Assembly: GCF_026626885.1 (NCBI RefSeq)
Contig: NZ_JAPNOA010000019.1
Span: forward strand, 124,001-188,000
Reading direction: 5' to 3'
Source of the DNA: Parathalassolituus penaei
GTDB taxonomy: Bacteria; Pseudomonadota; Gammaproteobacteria; Pseudomonadales; Oceanobacteraceae
DNA: 64,000 nucleotides
Each line of letters begins with the position of its first letter. Within the stretch, counting starts at the first letter, position 1. The notes beneath the pieces were generated by a model. That model saw nothing but the letters and a program-made list of their open reading frames with translations, did no database searches and had not been told where the DNA came from. The position numbers and the translations under genes were made by a program. Positions 36,407 to 45,539 of the stretch are shown piece by piece.

Positions 36407-37422
36407 TGAGCATCCTTCAACACACCAGCCTTCACCAACCCCGAGCCCGATGCCATCAGGAACATGGATGTATCCAGGGTTTGCGCACCACCGGTCAGCT
36501 CCTGACCACCTTCCGCAGCAAAGATACTGTACAGCTGCTGCAGAGCGGCAACCTGTTCAGCCCCAAACGCGGCCTGCACACTCGCGCGGTATTCATCGCG
36601 CAGGGCAACAAAAATTCCGTCGTTTTCGGCCTGGGTCAGGGGTTTGATACGAAGCCACTCGTCATCCGAGGTTTGCAGAATCTGGCGAGCTTCAGCGGAT
36701 GCCAGCAGGAAGCGGTTAAGCACATCGCCCTGGCTCTGGGCGTAACGGTCGGCGAAGACCCACCCCAGTAATGGCACCTGGGTGTGGATACCGAGCCCGG
36801 CCAGAGCGTCATGAATCGACACCAGAGGTTTGAATCCCGCCGCTTTCAAACGCGCGCCAAAGTGCCAGAAGTTGAGAGTTGCTGGCAGCTTGCCGTCTTC
36901 CATCATCTTGTTGAGCAGTGGTGGCGCGGCATAAACCGGCTCAACGGTTTTGGCCAGATCCAGACCGGCGGATTTTTTGCTCCAGGCCTGCAACATCAGC
37001 CAGCTTTTATCCACAGGGCCACCCGCCACCCCCAGTTGTTTACCCTTGAGATCGGCCAGTGACGTTGCGCTGGCATCCGGCTGGACATAAAGAGCACCAG
37101 CAGCGGCGGAGACCGGCGAAAAACCGTACATACGCTGGTCATGACGCTGGCGGTTAACCCATACCCAGTCACTGTAGATCAGATCCACCGCACCACTTTG
37201 CAACGCCACCGGCGCGGCGTTATTGGCAGCAACTGGCGTTACCTGCAATTCAAACTGGTACTTTTTATCCAGCCCATGCTGCTGGATCACATCCATTTCC
37301 CAGTTCACCGTACCAAACTGCAGAACCGCCACCCGCACCACAGGTGTTTCGGCTGCGACCACACCACTCACCAGCAGCAAGGACCACAGGCACACAGAAA
37401 AGAGAGTTTTGAAACGCTTCAT
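36403..37422 (-). CDS. ABC transporter substrate-binding protein (NMT1/SsuA-like)
   Basis: A 339-aa periplasmic binding protein with a signal peptide (MKRFKTLFSVCLWSLLLVSG, cleavage near VAA-ETP). VRVAVLQFGTVNWEMDVIQQ and DLIYSDWVWVNRQR fit the NMT1/SsuA-like fold. The ligand is not known from sequence; sulfonates, thiamine precursors or other small anions are possible. ATG 37422 is taken over the 37-codon longer frame because the signal peptide begins there. First gene of the three-gene importer operon. Confidence 0.88.
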   Translation of the reverse strand: MKRFKTLFSVCLWSLLLVSGVVAAETPVVRVAVLQFGTVNWEMDVIQQHGLDKKYQFELQVTPVAANNAAPVALQSGAVDLIYSDWVWVNRQRHDQRMYGFSPVSAAAGALYVQPDASATSLADLKGKQLGVAGGPVDKSWLMLQAWSKKSAGLDLAKTVEPVYAAPPLLNKMMEDGKLPATLNFWHFGARLKAAGFKPLVSIHDALAGLGIHTQVPLLGWVFADRYAQSQGDVLNRFLLASAEARQILQTSDDEWLRIKPLTQAENDGIFVALRDEYRASVQAAFGAEQVAALQQLYSIFAAEGGQELTGGAQTLDTSMFLMASGSGLVKAGVLKDAQ

Positions 37423-37683
37423 ATTGTTATCGTTCTTGTTGGTTGGGCAGACAAGGCCAATCAACAGCTGCCGCAGACACCATCCCGGATGCCGTTGTTG
37501 TTCGTATAGTTTGTATATATGCCCGGCCCTCAAACAACAATGCGAGCGACTACTTCTTTGGATGGATAACCCTACGCCTTAGGGACAGTGACGCTTAAAC
37601 CGCAGCCGAAAACCGGCAAATCCGAAGGCAAAACCCTGCTGTAAACAGTATTTCTTTTGCAGCAACAAACATTTCAATGACAC

Positions 37684-37715
37684 TTTAAAGACACTTCTTT
37701 TAAATTTTCATTAAC
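37684..37715 (+). promoter_or_regulatory. TTAA half-site repeats upstream of the phosphoethanolamine transferase (doubtful)
   Basis: Three TTTAAA/ATTAAC half-sites occur, the last two separated by 5 nt, resembling PmrA-type boxes (HTTAAD-N5-HTTAAD) with one mismatch. Such a box would fit a lipid A modification gene. The region is simply AT-rich, so chance is possible. Confidence 0.25.
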
Positions 37716-37790
37716 CTCGGTTAGTATCGCGCGGCTTGAACGGGCGCTGTACATATTCCATCCAACCAGCCCGTTAAACGTGGAAATTGT

Positions 37791-39467
37791 ATGCCGCATC
37801 ACCTCAGCTCACGCCTGCTGTCGTTACTGAAACACCTGCTGATTGCCACCCTGTGTGCTGCAGCGCTGTTCACTCTCGACTATCTGTATATCCAGCTGGT
37901 GCGCCCGGACCTGATCGATCGTTTTACCGGCTGGAAAGCCACCGACGCGTTCTGGTTTGTGTTTGGCCTGATGCTGGCCGCGACCTACGCTCCCAAACGC
38001 CTGGTGCTGATCCTGTTTGGTTCGCTGGCACTGATTCACACCTCCGAGTTTGGTTACCTGAGTTATTTCGGGGTGTTTTTTGGCCCCTACGACATCTGGG
38101 CGCTGTTTTTTGAGCTGGAAGATACTTTCAAGGTGGTGGTCGCCGAACCGGCTCGTATCCTGCCATTTGCTCTGGCCACCGGCGTGTTATGGGGGCTGGT
38201 GTTATACCTGTTGGGATTACCCAAACGCCCGGCCAATGGCTGGGTCTCAGGCATTATCATGACCCTGCTGTTTTCGGTGCCGGCGATCCAGCTGTACGGC
38301 ACCAACAAGGATTATTTCCGCCCGAGTTACAGCTATCACTCGCTGCATAACTCGCTGTTCACGCTGAATTATTTTCTCGCAGGCGTGCTGCCGGAGCAGC
38401 TGATCAAAAAGAAAGGCAAGGAGTACGCCCCGTACGAGCTGCTGTCGAGCAACATCGATCCAGTCAACACCGTGGTGCTGATTGTGGGTGAAAGTGTCAA
38501 TCCGGCGCAGCTGCAGATTACCGGCGCCGAGGTCGAAACCACACCATACCTGCAAGTGATGAAAGACCGTGGTGAAATCGAAACCGGTTACGCGGTGTCA
38601 TCTGCCACTACCACCCAGATTGCCAGCGGTATGCTGCTGAACGTGATTTACGAACCGGATAACCCGGCGCAGTACATTTCACGCGAAACCAACCTGTTCC
38701 GCCTAGCCCATCAGCAGGGTTACCGCACCCATTACATCACCACCCAGAAAACCCAGAGCATGTCGTATTACTACTACGACAGCAGCATCGATACCTATCT
38801 GGATTACGACTCGATGCAGGAGCGTAAAACCCATGGTGATCGCCGGATTCTGGAAACCATCAAGGCCCTGAAACTGGACTACCACCAGAAGAACTTCCTG
38901 GTGCTGCAGCATCGCAACGCACACATTCCTTATGTGGATAACTACCCGGCCGAGTACGAACGTTTCAAACCGGCCAACAGCAGCTTCCGCGAAACCAGCC
39001 TGGCCCAGTACCGCAACAGCCTGCTGTATTTCGATTACACCATGGCCGAACTGATCAACTACCTGAAAGATCAGGTGCCGGGTCAGGTGGCGCTGTTTTA
39101 TGTGTCGGACCACAGTGAGCTGATGGGCGAAGACGGCCTGTATGGCCACCGTACCCTGACACCCGCAATTGCCCGCGTGCCTTTTATCTCCTACACCAAG
39201 GGAATCGACGACGAGGTCAAACAGCAGCTGTATTACCGCAGCGAGTGCCTGCCGACCCACTTCAACGTAGCGCGTTCAGTCGCCCAGCTGTTGGGGATCA
39301 ACATTCACGACCCCAACTATCAGGCCGGTATCACTTACACCAACAGTCTGGATATCAATGGCAGTCAGGGCTTCCTGACCCTGAACCTCGCCAAGGACCT
39401 GAAAGACTACGGTTGTGTACCCAATAACGTCGCCCAGCAACCTGCAGATGTGGAACCGAAACAATAG
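37791..39467 (+). CDS. Sulfatase/phosphoethanolamine transferase family membrane protein
   Basis: A 558-aa protein of the EptA/CptA-type alkaline-phosphatase superfamily. Five N-terminal hydrophobic helices cover about residues 10-165. The catalytic domain begins VVLIVGESVNPAQLQITG, where the nucleophile is Ser in place of the usual EptA Thr. QHRNAHIPYV and FYVSDHSELMGEDGLYGHR supply the metal-binding Asp/His residues. It probably transfers a phosphoethanolamine- or phosphoglycerol-type group at the periplasmic face. The acceptor, lipid A or another glycan, is unknown. Confidence 0.83.
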   Translation: MPHHLSSRLLSLLKHLLIATLCAAALFTLDYLYIQLVRPDLIDRFTGWKATDAFWFVFGLMLAATYAPKRLVLILFGSLALIHTSEFGYLSYFGVFFGPYDIWALFFELEDTFKVVVAEPARILPFALATGVLWGLVLYLLGLPKRPANGWVSGIIMTLLFSVPAIQLYGTNKDYFRPSYSYHSLHNSLFTLNYFLAGVLPEQLIKKKGKEYAPYELLSSNIDPVNTVVLIVGESVNPAQLQITGAEVETTPYLQVMKDRGEIETGYAVSSATTTQIASGMLLNVIYEPDNPAQYISRETNLFRLAHQQGYRTHYITTQKTQSMSYYYYDSSIDTYLDYDSMQERKTHGDRRILETIKALKLDYHQKNFLVLQHRNAHIPYVDNYPAEYERFKPANSSFRETSLAQYRNSLLYFDYTMAELINYLKDQVPGQVALFYVSDHSELMGEDGLYGHRTLTPAIARVPFISYTKGIDDEVKQQLYYRSECLPTHFNVARSVAQLLGINIHDPNYQAGITYTNSLDINGSQGFLTLNLAKDLKDYGCVPNNVAQQPADVEPKQ

Positions 39468-39564
39468 GGTTATCGAATAATCTTCACCGCTTCTGTGCTG
39501 CGGGTCATCGTCATCCTCTGCCAGAAACGGCACACTGCGCGTTTTTTCGGATACGGACATCCTG

Positions 39565-39870
39565 ATGCCAGCAAACCACCGCTTTTGCATAACCCAGCGC
39601 CAGCCGGAACCAAAACCTATCAAACCAACAGGTTCGTCTCACCCCCGAACCAACGGCTGGCGCGCCCGCATCAATCGTAATGACGGGCGCTGGTTACAGG
39701 TCGATAACCGCGATCTGAAACGCACTGAAGCACTGGGGCTCGGACTGCTGCCGATAGGCGTGGTGTTATTGCCAGGTGTGATTCCCGCCCTGCATCTGCC
39801 GCTGGCACTGCCCATGCTGATCCTGCTGGGCAGCGCAGCCTTGTTGCTGTGGAATCTTTATCGACGCTAA
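39565..39870 (+). CDS. Small membrane protein, unknown
   Basis: A 101-aa protein. The first 45 residues are polar and Pro/Arg-rich. The last 45 form two hydrophobic helices (LGLGLLPIGVVLLPGVIP and ALPMLILLGSAALLLW) ending with a basic tail NLYRR. No family is recognised. The start is uncertain because there is no clear ribosome site. It converges with the HigA-like gene. Confidence 0.45.
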   Translation: MPANHRFCITQRQPEPKPIKPTGSSHPRTNGWRARINRNDGRWLQVDNRDLKRTEALGLGLLPIGVVLLPGVIPALHLPLALPMLILLGSAALLLWNLYRR

Positions 39871-39888
39871 TTCGACGCGAAGGCGTGA

Positions 39889-40164
39889 TTAATCCACGAC
39901 GGATTCAGGCGCAGCTACTGTTGAATGCAACGCCCGATACAACTCCCACAGCTGCTGTTTTTCCAGCCAGAACATGGGCGTGGTATTAAACTGCGCCGCC
40001 AGTTTGAGAGCGGTGTCGGCGCTGATGGCCCGTTGGCCGTTAACGATTTCATTCACTCGCCGACGAGAGATACCAAGGATTCGGGACAGGTCACTCTGGG
40101 AAATATTGAGCGGCACCAGATAACAGCGCTGCAGGAAGACACCCGGATGTTCGGGCTTGCGCAT
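39889..40164 (-). CDS. HigA-type XRE regulator, solitary
   Basis: A 91-aa protein starting MRKPEHPGVFL, the usual HigA/VapI beginning. Its helix-turn-helix is ISQSDLSRILGISRRRVNEI, followed by NGQRAISADTALKLA and FWLEKQQLWELY. HigA proteins are antitoxins and autorepressors. No higB toxin lies within several hundred bases, so it is an orphan regulator or a decayed pair. The frame extends upstream to 40236 without an ATG. Two 15-bp direct repeats about 80 bp upstream may be its operator. Confidence 0.8.
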   Translation of the reverse strand: MRKPEHPGVFLQRCYLVPLNISQSDLSRILGISRRRVNEIVNGQRAISADTALKLAAQFNTTPMFWLEKQQLWELYRALHSTVAAPESVVD

Positions 40165-40245
40165 GGCGTGAGAGAAGGTCCGGCGTAATGGCGAAACCGG
40201 CGCGGTCGGAAGGGGCTGTGGGTTAGCGGTTACCAAGGGTTTGGC

Positions 40246-40275
40246 CCTGTGTTTTGAATCCCTGTGTTTTGAATC
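40246..40275. repeat. 15-bp direct repeat upstream of the HigA-like gene
   Basis: CCTGTGTTTTGAATC occurs twice with no spacer. It sits 80-110 bp upstream of the regulator start and may be an operator. It could also be a simple slippage duplication. Confidence 0.55.
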
Positions 40276-40333
40276 CGTGTGAAACCTGCGTTGTGCATCC
40301 CTGTTTTGCTCCTGTTATACACACCATGGGTTC

Positions 40334-40367
40334 AAAACGGGCCTGTGGAAAAACACCTACAGACCCG
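40334..40367 (-). terminator. Rho-independent terminator of hupSLC
   Basis: On the minus strand CGGGTCTGT pairs with ACAGGCCCG (9 bp with one T-G pair) and is followed by TTTTG. It starts about 10 nt after the hupC stop codon. Confidence 0.65.
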
Positions 40368-40376
40368 CGCCAGACG

Positions 40377-41099
40377 TTAATCCGGCTTGTCATCCTTGAA
40401 CATACGCCAGCCACCCACCATGGTGGAGATCAACGATTGCCGCGACATGATGTCTTCGCGGATCGCTACGTACACGTGGATCATCACAAACGTGATGATG
40501 TACCACATGCCGAGGTGGTGCCAGGTATGCACGTCCTGGCTCTGGCCCATCATGGGAATCACCCAGCCAAACCAGTTATTGGCCCAGCTGCCCGCACCGG
40601 TGCCTTCGCCGTAGAGGGCAAAGCCGGTCACAATCATGAAAATAATGCCCACCACAAAAATACCGAACATCGCCAGTTGCCCCAGCGGGTTATGGCCAAT
40701 GTATTTTTTCGGCACCTTTTCCAGAAACAGATACCAGCGCAGCTCGTGATACGCCTCCTGCCACCAGCGTTTTTTATGCAATGGCACCAGGAACAGTTCA
40801 CGGGCGTGGTGGTTACCCACAATCGCCCAATAAATGCGTCCAACAAACGCAATCGCCAGCACGTAACCGGCGGCAAAATGGGCAAAGCGGATATACCCCA
40901 TCAGAAAGTGATCACTGGCCTCACCCGGCATGGTGGGCAGTGGCGATCCGATAAAATAGCCGCTGATACACAGGGTGATCACACACAACACGGTCACCCA
41001 GTGCCACAAACGTAACGGCGCTTCATACACGTACACCGCGGTCTGGCGGCGCACTTGCTCGCCCGGCTGGGCAAGCGTTTGCGAAACCTGTTCAGTCAT
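40377..41099 (-). CDS. hupC: Hydrogenase b-type cytochrome HupC (HoxZ)
   Basis: A 240-aa membrane dihaem cytochrome that anchors the uptake hydrogenase and passes H2 electrons to the quinone pool. Four helices carry haem-ligand His residues, with recognisable VYEAPLRLWHWVTVL, GYIRFAHFAAGYVLA, KYIGHNPLGQLAMF and HTWHHLGMWYIITFVMIHVY. ATG 41099 has GGAGG upstream. It is the third gene of hupSLC, and a terminator follows. Confidence 0.96.
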   Translation of the reverse strand: MTEQVSQTLAQPGEQVRRQTAVYVYEAPLRLWHWVTVLCVITLCISGYFIGSPLPTMPGEASDHFLMGYIRFAHFAAGYVLAIAFVGRIYWAIVGNHHARELFLVPLHKKRWWQEAYHELRWYLFLEKVPKKYIGHNPLGQLAMFGIFVVGIIFMIVTGFALYGEGTGAGSWANNWFGWVIPMMGQSQDVHTWHHLGMWYIITFVMIHVYVAIREDIMSRQSLISTMVGGWRMFKDDKPD

Positions 41100-41150
41100 A
41101 GCTGTCCTCCGGCCGACAGCCACCACTCAGGGCGGTAGCTGCCGTTTTGA

Positions 41151-42959
41151 TTAGCGGATTTTCACCCGGGTCATTTCCTGGCCATCTGGCGACATCACGT
41201 GTGTGGAACAAGCCAGACACGGGTCGAAGCTGTGCAGGGTACGGAGAATTTCCACCGGCTCTTCCGGGCGCTCCATCGGCGTGTTGAGCAGGGATGCCTC
41301 AAACGCACCAATGTTGCCGTCGGCATCACGCGGAGAACCGTTCCAGGTGGTTGGCACAATCGCCTGGTAGTTCTCGATCTTGCCGTCCTTGATACGAATC
41401 CAGTGACCCAGCGCCCCACGCGGTGCTTCGTTGGTGCCGACACCCTTGGCTTCTTTTGGCCAGGTGGATGGATCCCACTTCTCAACGTTGGCGGTCGCAC
41501 GATCACCGGCCTTGATGTTGGCGATCAGGGCGTTCCAGTCGTCGAGCATGGTGTCGACACACAGCTCACATTCCAGCGCCCGCGCCAGGGTACGACCGAG
41601 GGTCGATGGCAGGAACTGCTTGATGCCGAGGTCGAGGCCGGTGTTCTGGTTAAAGGCCGACAGCGAACGGTTGACCTGTTCCTGTACGTATTCCTTACCG
41701 GACGCGTACGCGATGATGTATCGGGCCAGCGGGCCGACTTCCATCGCATGACCACGCCAGCGCGGAGCCTTGATCCAGCTGTACTTGTGGCCTTCGTCGA
41801 GTTCCTTGATATCGGTTTTGGTGCCTTTGGTTTTTGGCCCCAGCTCGAAGCTCGGGTTGGTATCACCATCCCACGGGTGCAGGCCCTTGATACCATCGGC
41901 ATAGCGATACCAGGAGTGATCCACATACTCCTGGATCTGCTCAGGGTCACGTACGTCCACCGGCAGCACTTCATCCCAGTTGCCATTCACGATGGCACCG
42001 GCCGGCAGCAGGTCGGTGGACTTGTCGTATGGCACCTGGGTATAGGTGCCGTACGACAGCAGGTTCTGGCTGGCCAGACCGCCGCCGTACAACCAGTCCT
42101 TGTACAGACCGGCAATCGCCAGCACGTCGGGCAGATAGACGTTTTTGGTGAACTCCTGGGCTTCACGAATACGCTGCAGCACAAAGTTGAGGCTGGTCAT
42201 ATTCACCGGCGCACCGGCGGCCCCCACATCATCGAGGTTAATAGCACAGGCCACACCACCGACCAGATAGTTCGGGTGCGGGTTCTTGCCACCAAAGATG
42301 GTGTGGATCTTGACGATTTCTTTCTGCAGGTCGAGAGCTTCGAGGTAATGCGCTACCGCCATCAGATCGGCTTCCGGCGGCAGTTTGTAGGCCGGGTTAT
42401 CCCAATAACCGTTGGCGAACAGACCCAGCTGGCCACTTTCCACAAACTTCTTCAGACGGTTTTGCACATCACGGAAATAACCGGGGCTCGACATCGGATG
42501 CGCCGGTGACACCATTTTCTGCAGCTCGGACGTGGCTTTAGGATCAGCTTTCAGAGCGTTGACCGGGTTCACCCAGTCCAGCGCGTGCAGATGATAGAAG
42601 TGCACGATGTGATCGTGTACTTGCAGGGTCTTATCCATCAGATGACGGATCAGGTGAGCGTTGAGTGGAATCTGGATACCCAGCGCATCTTCTACCGCAC
42701 GGCAGGACGTCAGGGCGTGAGTACCGGTGCAAACACCACAGATACGTTCCACAAATGCCCAGGCGTCACGCGGGTCGCGGCCTTTCAGAATCACTTCCAG
42801 ACCACGCCACATGGTGCCGGTGGACACCGCGTTGCGGATAATACCCTGATCATCAACGTTCACTTCGCAGCGCATGTGACCTTCGATACGGGTAACCGGA
42901 TCGACCACCACCCGGCGGCCGCTGTTATCCAGCTGACTGGCGTTCAGTGGGATGTTCAT
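41151..42959 (-). CDS. hupL: Uptake [NiFe]-hydrogenase large subunit HupL
   Basis: A 602-aa catalytic subunit that oxidises H2 at a Ni-Fe(CN)2CO centre. The first ligand pair is [10 protein letters not shown] (about residue 74-83). The second is DPCLACSTH near the C-terminus, followed by a 15-residue tail [15 protein letters not shown] that HupD would remove after His. [12 protein letters not shown] is the conserved L0 segment. The start overlaps the hupS stop (ATGA). Confidence 0.98.
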   Translation of the reverse strand: MNIPLNASQLDNSGRRVVVDPVTRIEGHMRCEVNVDDQGIIRNAVSTGTMWRGLEVILKGRDPRDAWAFVERICGVCTGTHALTSCRAVEDALGIQIPLNAHLIRHLMDKTLQVHDHIVHFYHLHALDWVNPVNALKADPKATSELQKMVSPAHPMSSPGYFRDVQNRLKKFVESGQLGLFANGYWDNPAYKLPPEADLMAVAHYLEALDLQKEIVKIHTIFGGKNPHPNYLVGGVACAINLDDVGAAGAPVNMTSLNFVLQRIREAQEFTKNVYLPDVLAIAGLYKDWLYGGGLASQNLLSYGTYTQVPYDKSTDLLPAGAIVNGNWDEVLPVDVRDPEQIQEYVDHSWYRYADGIKGLHPWDGDTNPSFELGPKTKGTKTDIKELDEGHKYSWIKAPRWRGHAMEVGPLARYIIAYASGKEYVQEQVNRSLSAFNQNTGLDLGIKQFLPSTLGRTLARALECELCVDTMLDDWNALIANIKAGDRATANVEKWDPSTWPKEAKGVGTNEAPRGALGHWIRIKDGKIENYQAIVPTTWNGSPRDADGNIGAFEASLLNTPMERPEEPVEILRTLHSFDPCLACSTHVMSPDGQEMTRVKIR

Positions 42960-44041
42960 GCCTGTTCCTCTTTTTCATCTTTGCGAGTAGCCTGACGAAT
43001 GGCGCTGACCGCCGCATGCGCGGCAATTGCTGCACCCACACCACCGGCCACGGCGGTGCCAATCTCGTCGGCGTTTTGTTCAATACCAAACTGGTGAATA
43101 TCGGTCAGGCGGTTGTAGAAGGACCCCTTGTCCCAGAAACCGTCTTCCGAACAACCGATACAGCCATGACCGGCCTGAATCGGGAAGGAAGTGCCTTCGT
43201 TCCAGCGCACCGTCGAACAGGCGTTATAGGTGGTTGGGCCCTTGCAGCCGACCTTGTACAGGCAGTAACCCTTGCGGGCGGCATCGTCATCCCAGGATTC
43301 CACAAACTGGCCAGCATCGAAGTGCGGACGGCGATAACACTTGTCGTGAATACGCTGGCCATAAAACATCTTCGGACGGCCCTGACGGTCGAGTTCCGGC
43401 AGCTTGCCGAAGGTCAGCATGTAGGTGATCACACCGGTCATCACCTCGGCGATTGGCGGGCAGCCCGGCACCTTGATAATCGGCTTGTCGGTGATGACCT
43501 TGTGAATCGGCACCGCCTGGGTCGGGTTCGGACGTGCGGCCTGCACACAGCCCCAGCTGGCACAGGAGCCCCAGGCAATCACAGCCTTGGCGTTTTTGGA
43601 GGCGCGCTTGAGCTGATCGAGGAAGGGTTTGCCACCAACAATACAGAACATGCCGTCTTCGTTCAGAGGCGGGTTACCTTCCACCGCCAGAATGTATTCA
43701 CCCTTGTACTTCTCCATGGTCTCTTCGAGGATGGCTTCGGCATGATGTCCGGCGGAAGCCATCAGGGTGTCGTCGTAGTCGAGGGAAATCATCGACAACA
43801 CCACGTCCTTCACCAGCGGGTGAGCGGAGCGGATAAACGACTCCGAACAGCAGGTGCACTCCAGGCCATGCAACCACAACACCGGTGTACGTGGTTTGGT
43901 TTCCATGGCGTTGGCAATCTGGGGTGCGAAGGTTGGGCCAAGGCCCAGAGCAGCGGCGGTGAGACTGCAGAATTTGAGGAAGCTGCGACGGGTAATCCCC
44001 TGACGCCGCATCACCTCATAAAAGGTTTCGATATCTGACAT
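42956..44041 (-). CDS. hupS: Uptake [NiFe]-hydrogenase small subunit HupS, O2-tolerant type
   Basis: A 361-aa Fe-S subunit. The Tat signal [12 protein letters not shown] exports the folded enzyme. The proximal cluster has six Cys: [10 protein letters not shown] supplies the extra Cys next to the usual ones, and GSCASWGC supplies the second extra Cys. This matches the [4Fe-3S] cluster of O2-tolerant group 1d enzymes such as E. coli Hyd-1 and Ralstonia MBH. A hydrophobic C-terminal helix ([15 protein letters not shown]) anchors it in the membrane. ATG 44041 has GAGGATC upstream. Confidence 0.97.
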   Translation of the reverse strand: MSDIETFYEVMRRQGITRRSFLKFCSLTAAALGLGPTFAPQIANAMETKPRTPVLWLHGLECTCCSESFIRSAHPLVKDVVLSMISLDYDDTLMASAGHHAEAILEETMEKYKGEYILAVEGNPPLNEDGMFCIVGGKPFLDQLKRASKNAKAVIAWGSCASWGCVQAARPNPTQAVPIHKVITDKPIIKVPGCPPIAEVMTGVITYMLTFGKLPELDRQGRPKMFYGQRIHDKCYRRPHFDAGQFVESWDDDAARKGYCLYKVGCKGPTTYNACSTVRWNEGTSFPIQAGHGCIGCSEDGFWDKGSFYNRLTDIHQFGIEQNADEIGTAVAGGVGAAIAAHAAVSAIRQATRKDEKEEQA

Positions 44042-44142
44042 GCTGGATCCTCTGGCGGTACAAACCACTCACGGCGCAGAAAAGATGGCAAGCCACTTTC
44101 CAGCGAGGCTTTTATAGTTCTAGGTGGTATGACAGCCCACTC

Positions 44143-44158
44143 AGCAAGAACCGAACCA
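44143..44158 (-). promoter_or_regulatory. Sigma-54 promoter of hupSLC
   Basis: On the minus strand TGGTTCGGTTCTTGCT fits the -24/-12 consensus TGGCACG-N4-TTGC(A/T) with GG and GC at the right spacing; two -24 bases differ. It lies about 100 bp before hupS. HoxA is the likely activator. Confidence 0.65.
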
Positions 44159-44343
44159 GATAAGAAACCGTAGGAAAATCAATAAACAACGAAAGTATTC
44201 AGACAAATAACAAGGAAGTAATCTGGCAGTTGTGAGATGAACTGGAAAGATGGTTTGCAGAGCAAATATGCCATCAGCCGGATATCATCGTTCAGATCTC
44301 GAAGAACAAGACAAACCTTCCCTATAAGACCCCAGGACAACCG

Positions 44344-45312
44344 ATGCACATCACGGATCTGATCAACAACATCGCCCCCGATACCCAACAACGGGTAGAA
44401 AAAGCCAAAAACACCTACAACCGTTTGATTCGCGACGCCATCCGCTTTGAATCCCGGCTATCACTTAACCCTGGTCGTGGCGACAGCATCACCGATGAAA
44501 TGGGGATCAAAATCCCGATCAGGCTGGAAGCAGGTTATCCGGACTGCCTGCGTGATTTTTTCGTCCCTGAGGAATTCCGCATTGCCGCACTGCTATCCGA
44601 AATTCGGCCGCAGCTGGTTCAGGTCAGAGACTCATCCAGCGTCGTTGGCCAGTTTCTCGCTGACTACCAGCAAGAACCGACGCTTGAATACTTTGTGGGA
44701 GGCTCTATCTGCCATGCCGAACGGGAAGCGGAACAACTCCTGAAGCTTCTTGACGTCTACGATCTGGTACGTGAACTGCTGAACACCCGTCAGGATATTC
44801 TCGGGCTCTACCGTCCTACCCATCAAAGCCTGCATCGTATGAATCACCCGCACTGGTACAACGACGAATACCGGACAACACTGGATGCAGGAGAAGTGAT
44901 TATTTACTGGAGCGTGATCGGCATCATCGCCCCGCGTCTGGGCGTCAGTATCGAAGCTCTCACGTGCGTGGTACTCGCCCACGAACTGGCACATGCCTAT
45001 ACCCAGGCAGGTTTTGATATCGATGGCCAGAACTGGCCACTGGAAAGTTTTTTTGGCTCTGATGTGTACCTGATCGAAGGTCTGGCCCAGTACTACACCG
45101 AACGCCTCGCCGAGAAACTCGATAGTCGCATTCCAGGCCTACAGCATGCCTACAAACAGTTATTGGAAAAGCAGACTGGTCCCTACCGGCACCACACATT
45201 CTGGATAGATGACCTCAAGGCCAGCCCGGAACAAATCCGCCATGCCATGCTAAAGGTACGACGTCCCGATTCAATCCCGGTACAGGAATTCGAACACCAC
45301 CTGAAACACTGA
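44344..45312 (+). CDS. Putative zinc metalloprotease (HELAH)
   Basis: A 322-aa soluble protein. TCVVLAHELAHAYTQAGFD holds a zinc-binding HExxH site at about residue 215, and IEGLAQYYTERLAE about 35 residues later can give the third ligand, as in gluzincin-type peptidases. The N-terminal 150 residues are helical and not recognised. There is no signal peptide. AGGACAACCG precedes ATG 44344. It stands alone between hupS and the RloA gene. The substrate is unknown. Confidence 0.6.
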   Translation: MHITDLINNIAPDTQQRVEKAKNTYNRLIRDAIRFESRLSLNPGRGDSITDEMGIKIPIRLEAGYPDCLRDFFVPEEFRIAALLSEIRPQLVQVRDSSSVVGQFLADYQQEPTLEYFVGGSICHAEREAEQLLKLLDVYDLVRELLNTRQDILGLYRPTHQSLHRMNHPHWYNDEYRTTLDAGEVIIYWSVIGIIAPRLGVSIEALTCVVLAHELAHAYTQAGFDIDGQNWPLESFFGSDVYLIEGLAQYYTERLAEKLDSRIPGLQHAYKQLLEKQTGPYRHHTFWIDDLKASPEQIRHAMLKVRRPDSIPVQEFEHHLKH

Positions 45313-45474
45313 TACCGCAGCAAGCAAATTGCTGCCCGCTCCAATAGACAGCCTTACCAGCTTTCAAACTCGTGCGTGGTTACAGGATCGTCACTCCAAT
45401 AAGATTCGAGCAACACGCCACAAAAGACACATTTAAGACGCTATTTTTGGTAAAAAAAACCAAATTTTTAATTT

Positions 45475-45491
45475 TGATTGAAATTCAATCA
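45475..45491. promoter_or_regulatory. Perfect palindrome upstream of rloA
   Basis: TGATTGAA-A-TTCAATCA, an 8-bp perfect inverted repeat around one base, sits 49 bp before the rloA start in AT-rich DNA beside a possible -10 TAGACT. It is a plausible operator for the defence genes. Confidence 0.4.
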
Positions 45492-45539
45492 CTGTAGACT
45501 AGTCTGAACATGTAAGTTCTCTGGAGCAAGGAGCGGTTT

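Noticed and set aside
39889-40164. Full HigBA toxin-antitoxin module
   Set aside because: No higB-like frame on either side; only the regulator is present.
41199-42509. 436-aa frame antisense to hupL
   Set aside because: hupL is unambiguous; the antisense frame has no domain or ribosome site.
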